This document shows positions 1 through 8,297 of a DNA stretch of 64,000 nt, piece by piece. How positions within the stretch are numbered: the first letter of the stretch is position 1; every line of letters begins with the position of its first letter. Below the pieces are notes generated by a model. That model made no database searches and had not been told where the DNA came from. It worked only from the letters and a program-made list of their open reading frames with translations. The translations under genes and the position numbers were made by a program. Source of the stretch: Kluyvera ascorbata_C (GTDB lineage: Bacteria; Pseudomonadota; Gammaproteobacteria; Enterobacterales; Enterobacteriaceae); NCBI RefSeq assembly GCF_044197065.1, contig NZ_JBIQOI010000012.1, forward strand, positions 45,948 through 109,947. The letters are read 5' to 3'.

Positions 1-1
1 C

Positions 2-460
2 GACATCTACCAGGAAGATGTCAACGTAGTAGAACCCCTGTTCTCTAACTTTGGCGGACGGCTGTCGTTTGGTGGACAAATCATCACCGTAAAATGTTTC
101 GAGGATAACGGGTTGCTGTACGATCTGCTCGAACAGAACGGCCGTGGTCGTATTCTGCTGGTCGACGGCGGCGGTTCTGTCCGTCGCGCGCTGATCGATG
201 CCGACCTTGCCCGCCTGGCCACTCAAAACGAGTGGGAAGGCATCGTAGTATACGGCGCGGTGCGTCAGGTCGATGATTTAGAAGAGCTGGATATTGGCAT
301 TCAGGCGATTGCCGCCATTCCAGTTGGCGCGGCGGGCGAAGGCATCGGCGAAAGCGACGTTCGCGTCAACTTCGGCGGCGTAACCTTCTTCTCCGGCGAC
401 CATCTCTATGCCGACAATACTGGCATCATCCTGTCGGAAGACGCGCTGGATATCGAATAA
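2..460 (+). CDS. rraA: RraA, regulator of RNase E activity (5' end outside window)
   Basis: The frame is open from base 2 and ends at TAA 458-460, giving 152 residues. E. coli RraA has 161, so about nine N-terminal residues lie outside the window. The visible protein carries the family segments LVDGGGSVRRAL, GAVRQVDDLEEL and VNFGGVTFFSGDHLYADNTG. RraA is a cytoplasmic trimer that binds the C-terminal scaffold of RNase E and lowers mRNA turnover; it has the fold of the HMG/CHA aldolase relatives but no aldolase role. It is convergent with pfkA only 82 bp away, whereas in E. coli zapB, glpFKX, fpr, tpiA, sbp and others separate them. Confidence 0.95.
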   Translation, partial: DIYQEDVNVVEPLFSNFGGRLSFGGQIITVKCFEDNGLLYDLLEQNGRGRILLVDGGGSVRRALIDADLARLATQNEWEGIVVYGAVRQVDDLEELDIGIQAIAAIPVGAAGEGIGESDVRVNFGGVTFFSGDHLYADNTGIILSEDALDIE

Positions 461-475
461 GCGCCTTATGCGTAC

Positions 476-508
476 AAAAAAGCCTTCTCAATGAGAAGGC
501 TTTTTTTT
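476..508. terminator. bidirectional rho-independent terminator between rraA and pfkA
   Basis: An A-run, then the stem AGCCTTCTC / GAGAAGGCT with loop AAT, then a run of eight T. The A-run and T-run on opposite sides let it serve both the + strand rraA transcript and the - strand pfkA transcript. Confidence 0.85.
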
Positions 509-542
509 CACTCGAACTTGCCCGTTTCCGGGCAAACGCGGC

Positions 543-1505
543 TTAGTACAGCTGTTTAGCGCATTCCAGCCAGTCACCTTTGAACGGACGCTTCATGTTT
601 TCGATAGCGTCGATGATGTCATGGTGAACCAGTTTTTCGTTCTGAATACCAACGCAACGGCCGCCGAAGCCCTGCTGCAGCAGTTCAATCGCGTACGCGC
701 CCATGCGGGAGGCCAGGATACGGTCGTAAGGAACCGGGGAGCCGCCGCGCTGGATGTGACCCAGAACGGTTGCGCGGGTTTCACGGCCCGTTTCAGCTTC
801 GATGAAGTGAGCCAGTTCGTCAACGTCGCACATGTGCTCGGTAATCGCGACGATCGCGTGTTTCTTACCTTTAGCAATACCCGCTTTGATTTCAGACACC
901 AGGTCGTCACGTTTGAATTCAACTTCTGGTACTACGATAAATTCGCAGCCGCCCGCGATAGCCGCAGCCAGAGTCAGGTCGCCGCAGTAACGGCCCATCA
1001 CTTCAACCACGGAGATACGCTGGTGAGAAGAAGAGGTGTCACGCAGGCGGTCAATCGCTTCAACCACGGTGCTCAGCGCGGTGAAGAAACCGATGGTGTA
1101 GTCGGTGCCTTTGATGTCGTTATCAATGGTGCCAGGCAGGCCGATGCATGGGAAGCCCATTTCGGTCAGACGCACGGCGCCCATATAGGAACCGTCACCG
1201 CCGATAACCACCAGCGCATCGATACCGCGTTTTTTCAGGTTTTCGATAGCCACGGCACGGATGTTTTCATCACGGAATTCTGGGAAACGCGCGGAGCCCA
1301 GGAAGGTGCCGCCACGGTTAATCATGTCAGACACGCTGTAACGGTCGAGCTGTACCATACGGTCTTCATACAGGCCCAGATAACCGTCATAGACGCCCAT
1401 GACTTCAATGCCTTCCGTCAATGCTGCGCGCACAACACCGCGAATGGCGGCGTTCATACCCGGCGCATCACCGCCACTTGTCAACACACCGATTTTCTTA
1501 ATCAT
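543..1505 (-). CDS. pfkA: 6-phosphofructokinase 1
   Basis: The 320-residue product matches the E. coli length exactly. It phosphorylates fructose-6-phosphate to fructose-1,6-bisphosphate with ATP, the committed step of glycolysis, as a cytosolic tetramer activated by ADP and inhibited by PEP. Visible are the N-terminal glycine loop LTSGGDAPGMNAAIRG, the nucleotide motif VVIGGDGSYMGA and the catalytic PGTIDNDIKGTDYT with the general-base Asp. Near 160-185 is VEVMGRYCGDLTLAAAIAGG. The ATG follows a good AGAGGTAG ribosome site. The 200-bp gap to fieF holds its promoter; nothing unusual was seen in the gene. Confidence 0.97.
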   Translation of the reverse strand: MIKKIGVLTSGGDAPGMNAAIRGVVRAALTEGIEVMGVYDGYLGLYEDRMVQLDRYSVSDMINRGGTFLGSARFPEFRDENIRAVAIENLKKRGIDALVVIGGDGSYMGAVRLTEMGFPCIGLPGTIDNDIKGTDYTIGFFTALSTVVEAIDRLRDTSSSHQRISVVEVMGRYCGDLTLAAAIAGGCEFIVVPEVEFKRDDLVSEIKAGIAKGKKHAIVAITEHMCDVDELAHFIEAETGRETRATVLGHIQRGGSPVPYDRILASRMGAYAIELLQQGFGGRCVGIQNEKLVHHDIIDAIENMKRPFKGDWLECAKQLY

Positions 1506-1706
1506 GACTACCTCTGAACTTAGGAATGCTAAAAATTAATTCTTCTGCCCGAAGCGCTCCCACAATTGTAGGGGGGAGAGAACGACTCTATGTAGAGATA
1601 GTATATCAAGCGCTTCTTGCTGAATTGATTCAGGTCAGGCTAACCGGCGGTTATTTATACAAATAATGCCGACTTAGCTCACATTTCATACAACCACTAC
1701 GAAAGT

Positions 1707-2600
1707 TCAAACGTCTCTGTTTGCCTGCAGCATTACAGAGCATGGGTCCTGATGAATAATCACGTCGGACCCAGGAAAACGATGCAAAATCGCCTGCTCC
1801 ACCTGATCGGCAACGTGATGCGCCTGAACCAGCGGCAGGTTGTCTTCCATTTCAATATGAATCTGAATAAAGCGGGTCGGCCCTGACTGCCGCGTTCGGA
1901 GATCGTGAGCACCGCTTACACCAGGCCAGGTGGTCACGATGTCGAAAATTTCCTGACGTTCTTCATCGGGCAGCGCACGATCCAATAACGATTGCACCGC
2001 TTCGTACCCCATGCGTAACGCGCTATATAGAATATAGATGCCAATTCCTAATGCAAACAGCGCATCGGCACGATGCCAGCCGTACCAGGAGAGGCCAAGC
2101 GCGACTAAAATCGCGCCGTTCATCATAACATCAGACTGATAATGAAGCATATCTGCGCGTACGGCCTGGCTCTGGGTTTTTCTGACTACCCAACGCTGAA
2201 ACGTCACGAGCACTAATGTACTGATAAGCGCAATGACCGTCACCACCACGCCAATGCCAGGCTGGCTCATCGGCGTAGGCCGCGCCAGATGCTGAATACC
2301 GGTCAAGAACAGAAACAGCGCCGAGCCAGAGATAAACATACTTTGCGCCAGCGCCGCTAGCGACTCGGCCTTACCGTGACCAAAAGTATGTTCTTCATCC
2401 GCCGGTTGCAGCGAATAACGCACCACCAGCAGGTTGGTCAGCGAGGCGGCAATATCCACTAATGAATCCACCAGCGCCGCCAGAATACTGACCGACCCGG
2501 TATACCACCACGCAAAGATTTTAATCACCAGCAGCACGGAAGCCATTACCGTCGCGGCGATTGCAGCACGACTTACCAGTCGTCCATAAGATTGATTCAT
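1707..2600 (-). CDS. fieF: cation-efflux pump FieF (CDF family)
   Basis: 297 residues from the ATG at 2600, preceded by AGGAG; an upstream in-frame ATG exists, but this start gives the family N-terminus MNQSYGRLVSRAA. FieF (YiiP) is an inner-membrane proton antiporter exporting Fe2+ and Zn2+. Six membrane helices are visible. The metal site is D45/D49 (LVDSLVDI) with the His and Asp of HYQSDVMMN in helix 5. The cytoplasmic C-terminal domain carries HDLRTRQSG and HIEMED for metal sensing. It lies between cpxP/CpxQ and pfkA, as in E. coli. Confidence 0.96.
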   Translation of the reverse strand: MNQSYGRLVSRAAIAATVMASVLLVIKIFAWWYTGSVSILAALVDSLVDIAASLTNLLVVRYSLQPADEEHTFGHGKAESLAALAQSMFISGSALFLFLTGIQHLARPTPMSQPGIGVVVTVIALISTLVLVTFQRWVVRKTQSQAVRADMLHYQSDVMMNGAILVALGLSWYGWHRADALFALGIGIYILYSALRMGYEAVQSLLDRALPDEERQEIFDIVTTWPGVSGAHDLRTRQSGPTRFIQIHIEMEDNLPLVQAHHVADQVEQAILHRFPGSDVIIHQDPCSVMLQANRDV

Positions 2601-2670
2601 AAACACTCCTGCTTTCGATCTGCGTAGTATAGCGGAATGTATGAGGGGTGCGCGGTGACGAATTTCAGAC

Positions 2671-2729
2671 AAAAAAAACCCCCACATCATGTGGGGGAAG
2701 ACAGGGATGGTGTCTATGGCAAGGAAAAA
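2671..2729 (-). ncRNA. cpxQ: CpxQ small RNA from the cpxP 3' UTR
   Basis: Immediately after the cpxP stop the - strand reads TTTTTCCTTGCCATAGACAC and continues into the terminator stem CCCCCACAT / ATGTGGGGG followed by eight T. This matches the known Hfq-binding CpxQ RNA, about 58-60 nt, released from cpxP mRNA by RNase E. CpxQ represses inner-membrane and periplasmic targets as the RNA arm of the Cpx response. The seed region and terminator are both intact. Confidence 0.88.
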
Positions 2730-2738
2730 CAGGGTTTG

Positions 2739-3248
2739 TTACTGGTTGCTACGGGTATTGCTACTAAACAGGTTCTGACTCGGTACTGAACCTTGCTGCA
2801 TCCGTGCAACGTCACGCAGCTGCTCCATACGCTGCTGGTGATTCTCATTTAAAGCCGCTTGCTGCTCCGGTGTTAACAGGCGGTACATCTGGTTGCGTAC
2901 CCGCGCCATTTCTACCTGGCGGTTAACCTGCTCCTCGGCCATTTTCTCGGCCTGGGCTCGCACGGCGGCTTCATCAAATTTTTCTGCGGTGACAAGGCGA
3001 TGCATTGTCTCCACTTCGCTAACATTAACAGGTGGACGATCGTGTCGTGCCCGTTGCATCAGATCGCGCATCTGTTGGCGCTGATGTTCGGTTAAACTAA
3101 TACCGTCGAACATATGGCCCTGGCCGTTTCGCAGCGTATTACTTTCCGCTGGGTGCCAGTTAACGCTGGTGACGACTTCATCGGCCTGGCTATATGCACT
3201 GAATGCCAGCGTTGAGGCCATGACGGCAGCGATAACATTGCGCATCAC
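2739..3248 (-). CDS. cpxP: periplasmic Cpx inhibitor/adaptor CpxP
   Basis: 169 residues (E. coli 166) with a signal peptide, probably cleaved near SAYSQA-DE. It has the two LTxxQ-type repeats of the Spy/CpxP family, LTEHQRQQMRDLM and LTPEQQAALNE, in an all-helical antiparallel fold. CpxP binds the CpxA sensor domain and keeps it inactive, and delivers misfolded proteins such as pilins to DegP. It is divergent from cpxRA with a CpxR box between, and its 3' UTR encodes CpxQ. Confidence 0.95.
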   Translation of the reverse strand: MMRNVIAAVMASTLAFSAYSQADEVVTSVNWHPAESNTLRNGQGHMFDGISLTEHQRQQMRDLMQRARHDRPPVNVSEVETMHRLVTAEKFDEAAVRAQAEKMAEEQVNRQVEMARVRNQMYRLLTPEQQAALNENHQQRMEQLRDVARMQQGSVPSQNLFSSNTRSNQ

Positions 3249-3325
3249 ATGCTCCCAAAAACTTTTGTGTCGCGATTCAACGAGAGACAGTTTACGATTC
3301 AGGCTGCAAACATGCGTCAGGGGGT

Positions 3326-3340
3326 GTAAAACAACGTAAA
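3326..3340. promoter_or_regulatory. CpxR box in the cpxP-cpxR divergent promoter
   Basis: The sequence GTAAA-ACAAC-GTAAA is an exact match to the CpxR consensus of two GTAAA repeats with 5-nt spacing. It lies 78 bp from the cpxP start and 55 bp from the cpxR start, the position known to give CpxR-P autoactivation in E. coli. Confidence 0.88.
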
Positions 3341-3394
3341 GTCATGGATTCGCTGGCTCTGATGACGTAATTTCTGCCTCGGAGGGATGAAAAT

Positions 3395-4093
3395 ATGAAT
3401 AAAATTTTATTAGTTGATGATGACCGCGAGCTGACTTCCTTGCTCAAGGAACTTCTTGATATGGAAGGCTTTAACGTCCTTGTTGCCCACGACGGCGAAC
3501 AGGCGTTAACGCTGATTGACGACAGCATCGACCTACTTTTACTCGACGTAATGATGCCGAAGAAAAACGGTATCGATACGCTGAAAGAATTGCGACAGAC
3601 ACACCAGACTCCCGTCATTATGTTAACCGCTCGCGGAAGCGAGTTGGATCGCGTGCTGGGCCTTGAGCTGGGCGCGGATGACTATCTGCCTAAACCGTTT
3701 AACGATCGCGAACTGGTCGCGCGCATTCGCGCTATTTTGCGCCGTTCACACTGGAGCGAACAGCAGCAAAGTAGCGATACCAGTTCACCAACCGTAGAAG
3801 TTGACGCGCTGAGCCTGAACCCAGGTCGTCAGGAAGCCAGCTTCGATGGTCAAACGCTCGAGCTTACCGGTACTGAATTTACCCTGCTCTATCTGCTGGC
3901 GCAGCATCTTGGTCAGGTGGTTTCCCGTGAACATCTGAGTCAGGAAGTACTGGGCAAACGCTTAACGCCGTTCGACCGCGCGATTGATATGCACATTTCC
4001 AACCTTCGCCGGAAGCTGCCAGAGCGTAAAGACGGTCACCCATGGTTTAAAACCCTGCGTGGTCGTGGATACCTGATGGTCTCCGCTTCATGA
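3395..4093 (+). CDS. cpxR: response regulator CpxR
   Basis: 232 residues, the E. coli length. The receiver domain (1-120) has the acidic pocket DDD at 8-10, phosphoacceptor D51 in LLLLDVMMPKKNG, the Thr of MLTARG and the Lys of LPKPF. The OmpR-type winged helix (about 135-230) carries LTGTEFTLLYLL and DMHISNLRRKL. Phosphorylated CpxR controls envelope-stress genes such as cpxP and dsbA. It overlaps cpxA by 4 bp (ATGA), so the pair is translationally coupled. Confidence 0.97.
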   Translation: MNKILLVDDDRELTSLLKELLDMEGFNVLVAHDGEQALTLIDDSIDLLLLDVMMPKKNGIDTLKELRQTHQTPVIMLTARGSELDRVLGLELGADDYLPKPFNDRELVARIRAILRRSHWSEQQQSSDTSSPTVEVDALSLNPGRQEASFDGQTLELTGTEFTLLYLLAQHLGQVVSREHLSQEVLGKRLTPFDRAIDMHISNLRRKLPERKDGHPWFKTLRGRGYLMVSAS

Positions 4094-5463
4094 TAGGAAG
4101 TTTAACCGCCCGCATCTTCGCCATTTTCTGGTTAACGCTAGCGCTGGTGCTGATGCTGGTTTTGATGCTGCCAAAGCTCGATTCCCGTCAAATGACCGAG
4201 CTGCTCGATAGCGAGCAGCGCCAGGGCCTGATGATTGAGCAGCATGTTGAAGAAGAGCTTGCCAACGATCCCCCTAACGATTTGATGTGGTGGCGTCGGC
4301 TGTTCCGCGCAATTGATAAGTGGGCTCCGCCGGGTCAGCGTTTGTTGCTGGTGACGAGCGAAGGCCGTGTGATCGGCGCAGAACGCAACGAAATGCAGAT
4401 TATTCGTAACTTTATCGGCCAGTCTGATAACTCCGATCATCCGCAGAAGAAGAAGTATGGCCGCGTAGAGTTAGTCGGGCCATTCTCCATTCGTGACGGC
4501 GAAGATAACTACCAGCTATACCTGATCCGTCCGGCGAGCAGTTCGCAGTCCGATTTTATCAACCTGCTGTTCGACAGGCCTTTGCTGTTGCTTATCGTCA
4601 CCATGTTGGTCAGCGCCCCGCTGCTGTTATGGCTGGCGTGGAGTCTGGCAAAACCGGCGCGTAAGCTGAAAAATGCCGCGGATGAAGTGGCCCAGGGCAA
4701 CCTGCGTCAGCATCCAGAACTGGAGGCCGGGCCGCAGGAGTTCCTCGCAGCGGGCGCCAGTTTTAACCAGATGGTGATGGCGCTCGAGCGAATGATGACG
4801 TCGCAGCAGCGGTTGCTCTCCGACATTTCTCACGAACTGCGTACGCCATTAACGCGTCTGCAGCTTGGCACGGCGCTTCTGCGTCGTCGCAGCGGCGAGA
4901 GCAAGGAGCTGGAGCGCATTGAAACCGAGGCGCAGCGTCTGGACAGCATGATTAACGACATGCTGGTGATGTCGCGAAATCAGCAGAAAAGCGCATTGGT
5001 CAGTGAAACCCTGAAGGCTAATCAGCTGTGGGGTGAAGTGCTGGATAACGCCGCGTTTGAAGCTGAGCAGATGGGCAAGTCGTTTAGCGTCGACTATCCG
5101 CCGGGCCCGTGGCCGCTATACGGTAACCCGAATGCGCTGGAAAGCGCGCTGGAGAACATCGTACGTAACGCCCTGCGCTACTCGCATACCAAAATTGCCG
5201 TGAGCTTCTCGGTGGATAAAGACGGCGTTACCGTCCACGTTGATGACGACGGCCCAGGCGTAAGCCCGGAAGACCGCGAGCAGATTTTCCGTCCGTTCTA
5301 TCGTACCGATGAGGCGCGAGACCGTGAATCAGGCGGAACGGGGCTGGGGCTGGCGATTGTCGAAAGCGCCATGCAGCAGCACCGCGGCTGGGTGAAGGCT
5401 GACGATAGCCCGCTCGGCGGGTTGCGGCTCACGCTGTGGCTACCGCTATACAAGCGCACCTAA
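4090..5463 (+). CDS. cpxA: sensor histidine kinase CpxA
   Basis: 457 residues as in E. coli. A first membrane helix lies at about 8-28, a periplasmic sensor at 30-165, a second helix at 166-186 (LLLLIVTMLVSAPLLLWLAW), then a HAMP linker. The dimerisation helix has the phospho-acceptor His in SDISHELRTPLTRLQLG. The ATPase domain carries the N box ENIVRNALRYS and glycine boxes DDGPGV and GGTGLGLAIV. It autophosphorylates on envelope damage and acts as kinase or phosphatase for CpxR. The gene starts inside the cpxR stop. Confidence 0.97.
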   Translation: MIGSLTARIFAIFWLTLALVLMLVLMLPKLDSRQMTELLDSEQRQGLMIEQHVEEELANDPPNDLMWWRRLFRAIDKWAPPGQRLLLVTSEGRVIGAERNEMQIIRNFIGQSDNSDHPQKKKYGRVELVGPFSIRDGEDNYQLYLIRPASSSQSDFINLLFDRPLLLLIVTMLVSAPLLLWLAWSLAKPARKLKNAADEVAQGNLRQHPELEAGPQEFLAAGASFNQMVMALERMMTSQQRLLSDISHELRTPLTRLQLGTALLRRRSGESKELERIETEAQRLDSMINDMLVMSRNQQKSALVSETLKANQLWGEVLDNAAFEAEQMGKSFSVDYPPGPWPLYGNPNALESALENIVRNALRYSHTKIAVSFSVDKDGVTVHVDDDGPGVSPEDREQIFRPFYRTDEARDRESGGTGLGLAIVESAMQQHRGWVKADDSPLGGLRLTLWLPLYKRT

Positions 5464-5468
5464 AACCA

Positions 5469-5498
5469 TCGGCCTGCCTATGCAGGCCGATTTTTTTT
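5469..5498 (+). terminator. terminator after cpxA
   Basis: Stem TCGGCCTGC / GCAGGCCGA with loop CTAT followed by eight T, starting six bases after the cpxA stop. Confidence 0.85.
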
Positions 5499-5517
5499 GG
5501 CAATGTAAGAACCGCGT

Positions 5518-5600
5518 GTAGCCCGGCCAAGCGAAGCGCCGCCGGGAACGGTGACGAAGCCTGCAACCCGGGATCGGCATTAGCGCCTCACCCGGCCTAC
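5518..5600. repeat. REP/BIME element between cpxA and yiiM
   Basis: Contains TAGCCCGGCCAAGCGAAGCG, then CCGCCGGGAA, and an inverted copy ending CACCCGGCCTAC. This is the imperfect palindromic unit of enterobacterial REP sequences. It reaches the yiiM stop codon. Confidence 0.75.
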
Positions 5601-6271
5601 TTGCCCCACAGCCTTCGACTGTTATCTTCAATTTTGCCGCTCAGGCGGCGCTTCTGCATGGTTCTGCTCCAGCTCACTGACAACCCGGCCGCGCTCAGCA
5701 GGCGGTGATACTGGTCGTCATCGAACGGCATATGCCAGGCAATGGCAGCGGCGTCATACACCGAAACATCGCTCAGGCGCGACACCAGCTCCAGCGGGGC
5801 GTCCGTGGAAACCTTACCCGGCGCAATCACCCGGTACAGCCAGCCCACCTTGCCGCTGTTCTGCATCAACGATGCCATGTCACTGATAGCAAAATGGAAA
5901 TTGAGTTTAAAGCACGGAGAGCGAGGCTGGGTCACCTGAACCAACGTCTCACCCCAGCGGTAAATATCACCGATAAACACGTTGTGCTCCGTCATCCCTT
6001 CCGTTGACAGGTTTTCACCAAACGCCGGTGCGCAAAACAGGGCAGCCTGTTCGGGGAATTCACGAATCAGATCTTCATAATGTTCGCGGGGGAACTGACA
6101 CAGCGCGCGGTCAGGGCCGCCGTGGATTTTTTTCTCGGCCTGTTCATCACCCAACAATCCCAGCTCGGTGAGTTCCAGTTCGCCATCCATCTGGACCTTC
6201 GCGATGGCGCTTGGGCGACTGCCGTCATAGTCGCGGATTTTGCCAATAAACACATCAACCGGAAAATGCAT
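5597..6271 (-). CDS. yiiM: MOSC-domain 6-hydroxylaminopurine reductase YiiM
   Basis: 224 residues from the ATG at 6271, which follows AAGGAG; this gives the E. coli length, and a longer upstream reading is not needed. The N-terminal MOSC domain binds molybdenum cofactor; visible are KIHGGPDRALCQFPREHY, GENLSTEG and QPRSPCFKLN with the probable Mo-ligand Cys. A C-terminal three-helix domain ends KRRLSGKIEDNSRRLWGK. In E. coli YiiM and the related YcbX detoxify N-hydroxylated base analogues. It is transcribed toward cpxA. Confidence 0.93.
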   Translation of the reverse strand: MHFPVDVFIGKIRDYDGSRPSAIAKVQMDGELELTELGLLGDEQAEKKIHGGPDRALCQFPREHYEDLIREFPEQAALFCAPAFGENLSTEGMTEHNVFIGDIYRWGETLVQVTQPRSPCFKLNFHFAISDMASLMQNSGKVGWLYRVIAPGKVSTDAPLELVSRLSDVSVYDAAAIAWHMPFDDDQYHRLLSAAGLSVSWSRTMQKRRLSGKIEDNSRRLWGK

Positions 6272-6293
6272 CTGCTGCTCCTTAGGCGGATAC

Positions 6294-6320
6294 AAAAAAA
6301 GCGAGTCATCAGACTCGCTT
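6294..6320 (-). terminator. sodA terminator
   Basis: On the - strand the stem AAGCGAGTCTG / CAGACTCGC-type hairpin is followed by seven T, ending 21 bp beyond the sodA stop and just upstream of yiiM. Confidence 0.82.
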
Positions 6321-6340
6321 CTACAGACCGGCAATGCAAA

Positions 6341-6961
6341 TTATTTTTTAGCGGCGAAACGCGCTGCTGCTTCGTCCCAGTTCACCACGTTCCAGAACTC
6401 TTTGATGTAGTCCGGGCGGCGGTTCTGGAATTTCAGGTAGTAAGCGTGTTCCCAAACGTCCAGGCCCACAATTGGGAAACCGGAAGCGCCGGAAACGGCT
6501 TCACCCATCAGCGGGGAGTCCTGGTTTGCGGTAGAAACCACAGCCAGTTTGTCGCCTTTCAGCACCAGCCACGCCCAGCCGGAGCCGAAACGTGTTGCTG
6601 CTGCTTTTTCAAATTCAGCTTTGAAGTTGTCTACGGAACCGAAATCACGCTCGATAGCCGCTTTCAGGTCACCCTGCAGGGTGGTGCCTTTTTTCAGGCC
6701 TTTCCAGAAGAAGCTGTGGTTAGCGTGGCCGCCTGCGTTGTTACGCAGAACGGTTTTTTTGTCAGCCGGCAGCTGGTCCAGTTTCGCGATCAGCTCTTCA
6801 GCAGACAGCGCAGCGAACTCTGGCAGGCTTTCCAGCGCTGCGTTAGCGTTGTTCACGTAAGCCTGGTGGTGTTTGCTGTGATGGATTTCCATCGTCTGTT
6901 TGTCGAAGTGCGGTTCCAGGGCATCGTACGCATAAGGCAGTGATGGCAGGGTATAGCTCAT
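6341..6961 (-). CDS. sodA: manganese superoxide dismutase
   Basis: 206 residues from the ATG at 6961, chosen because MSYTLPSLPYAYDALEPHFD is the enterobacterial N-terminus; an in-frame upstream ATG would add 20 unrelated residues. Mn ligands are visible: H27 in EIHHSKHHQAY, the His of GGHANHSFFW, and Asp and His of DVWEHAYY. It converts superoxide to oxygen and peroxide in the cytosol. A Fur-type operator sits upstream, matching iron control in E. coli. Confidence 0.97.
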   Translation of the reverse strand: MSYTLPSLPYAYDALEPHFDKQTMEIHHSKHHQAYVNNANAALESLPEFAALSAEELIAKLDQLPADKKTVLRNNAGGHANHSFFWKGLKKGTTLQGDLKAAIERDFGSVDNFKAEFEKAAATRFGSGWAWLVLKGDKLAVVSTANQDSPLMGEAVSGASGFPIVGLDVWEHAYYLKFQNRRPDYIKEFWNVVNWDEAAARFAAKK

Positions 6962-7036
6962 AATCATCTCCATTATTGTCGGGCGGCAAACCTGTAAACG
7001 CCGCGTAATCAGTTGGTTCATTATAGTTAATTAAAT

Positions 7037-7055
7037 GATATTGAAAATGATTATC
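7037..7055. promoter_or_regulatory. Fur-box-like operator upstream of sodA
   Basis: The 19-mer beginning GATATTGAAAATG and ending ATTATC agrees with the Fur consensus GATAATGATAATCATTATC at 16 of 19 positions. It lies 76 bp upstream of the sodA start. Fur, SoxS and ArcA control sodA in E. coli; only the Fur site was recognised with confidence. Confidence 0.7.
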
Positions 7056-7252
7056 AATGCCGTAGTTTTTATAAGGTTATAACTTTAGGGCATAGATGTT
7101 TTTTTGTGAGCCTGAACAGCCAATTACACCACGTACTGCCAATGTATCCCCCTGGATGGCAACAGCCTGAAGGTTAAAAAAGCGCCTGATTTTTAGACTC
7201 ATCCTGTCGGAAGACGATAACTACGACAAAAAAATGGATGAGGATAAAATCA

Positions 7253-8287
7253 ATGAACCATGCAATTACAATGGGTATTTTTTGGCATTTGATAGGTGCG
7301 GCCAGTGCAGCCTGTTTCTATGCCCCGTTCAAAAAAGTTCAGCAGTGGTCATGGGAAACCATGTGGTCTATTGGCGGGATTGTTTCGTGGATTGTCCTGC
7401 CCTGGGCGGTCAGCGCCCTGCTCTTGCCCGATTTTTGGGCCTACTATCGTTCCTTCAGTGCTTCAACGCTCCTGCCGGTGTTTCTGTTTGGCGCCATGTG
7501 GGGCGTCGGTAACATCAACTACGGCCTGACCATGCGCTATCTCGGCATGTCGATGGGGATTGGCATTGCCATTGGCATTACGCTGATTGTCGGTACGTTA
7601 ATGACGCCCATTATTAACGGTCAGTTTGATGTGCTCATCCACACCCAGGGCGGCCAGATGACGCTGCTTGGCGTGTTGATCGCCGTGATTGGCGTCGGGA
7701 TTGTGACCCGCGCCGGGCAGTTGAAAGAACGAAAAATGGGCATCAAAGCGGAAGATTTCAACCTGAAGAAAGGGCTGATGCTGGCCATCATGTGCGGCGT
7801 CTTCTCCGCCGGGATGTCCTTTGCCATGAACGCCGCTAAACCGATGCACGAAGCGGCCGCCGCGTTAGGGGTCGACCCGCTTTATACCGCGCTGCCAAGC
7901 TACGTGGTCATTATGGGCGGCGGCGCGCTGGTGAACCTTGGCTTCTGCTTTATTCGTCTGGTAAAAGTTAAAAACTTGTCGATAAAAGCTGACTTCTCGC
8001 TGGCAAAACCGCTAATCATCAGCAACATTCTGCTTTCTGCACTGGGCGGGCTGATGTGGTATTTCCAGTTCTTCTTCTACGCGTGGGGCCACGCCAGCAT
8101 TCCGTCGCAGTATGACTATATGAGCTGGATGCTGCACATGAGCTTCTATGTGCTGTGCGGCGGTCTGGTGGGGCTGATTCTGAAAGAGTGGAAAAATGCC
8201 GGACGCCAGCCCGTTAGCGTGCTGAGTCTGGGCTGCGTCGTCATCATTATTGCCGCCAACGTCGTTGGGCTAGGCATGGCAAGCTAA
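7253..8287 (+). CDS. rhaT: L-rhamnose/proton symporter RhaT
   Basis: 344 residues from the ATG at 7253, preceded by GAGG nine bases upstream; in-frame ATGs further up would lengthen the conserved N-terminus AITMGIFWHLIGAASAACF. About ten membrane helices of the DMT superfamily are visible, with conserved GAMWGVGNINYGLTMRYLG and MSFAMNAAKPMHEAA. It imports L-rhamnose with H+ across the inner membrane. It is convergent with rhaR and separate from rhaBAD. This genome also has an ABC importer inside the rha operon, so uptake appears duplicated. Confidence 0.96.
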   Translation: MNHAITMGIFWHLIGAASAACFYAPFKKVQQWSWETMWSIGGIVSWIVLPWAVSALLLPDFWAYYRSFSASTLLPVFLFGAMWGVGNINYGLTMRYLGMSMGIGIAIGITLIVGTLMTPIINGQFDVLIHTQGGQMTLLGVLIAVIGVGIVTRAGQLKERKMGIKAEDFNLKKGLMLAIMCGVFSAGMSFAMNAAKPMHEAAAALGVDPLYTALPSYVVIMGGGALVNLGFCFIRLVKVKNLSIKADFSLAKPLIISNILLSALGGLMWYFQFFFYAWGHASIPSQYDYMSWMLHMSFYVLCGGLVGLILKEWKNAGRQPVSVLSLGCVVIIIAANVVGLGMAS

Positions 8288-8297
8288 ACCGAGAACC

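Noticed and set aside
621..1517. 298-codon + strand open frame opposite pfkA
   Set aside because: It is the complement of a highly conserved gene with strong codon bias; composition is His/Val-rich low complexity typical of antisense frames, and it has no family features.
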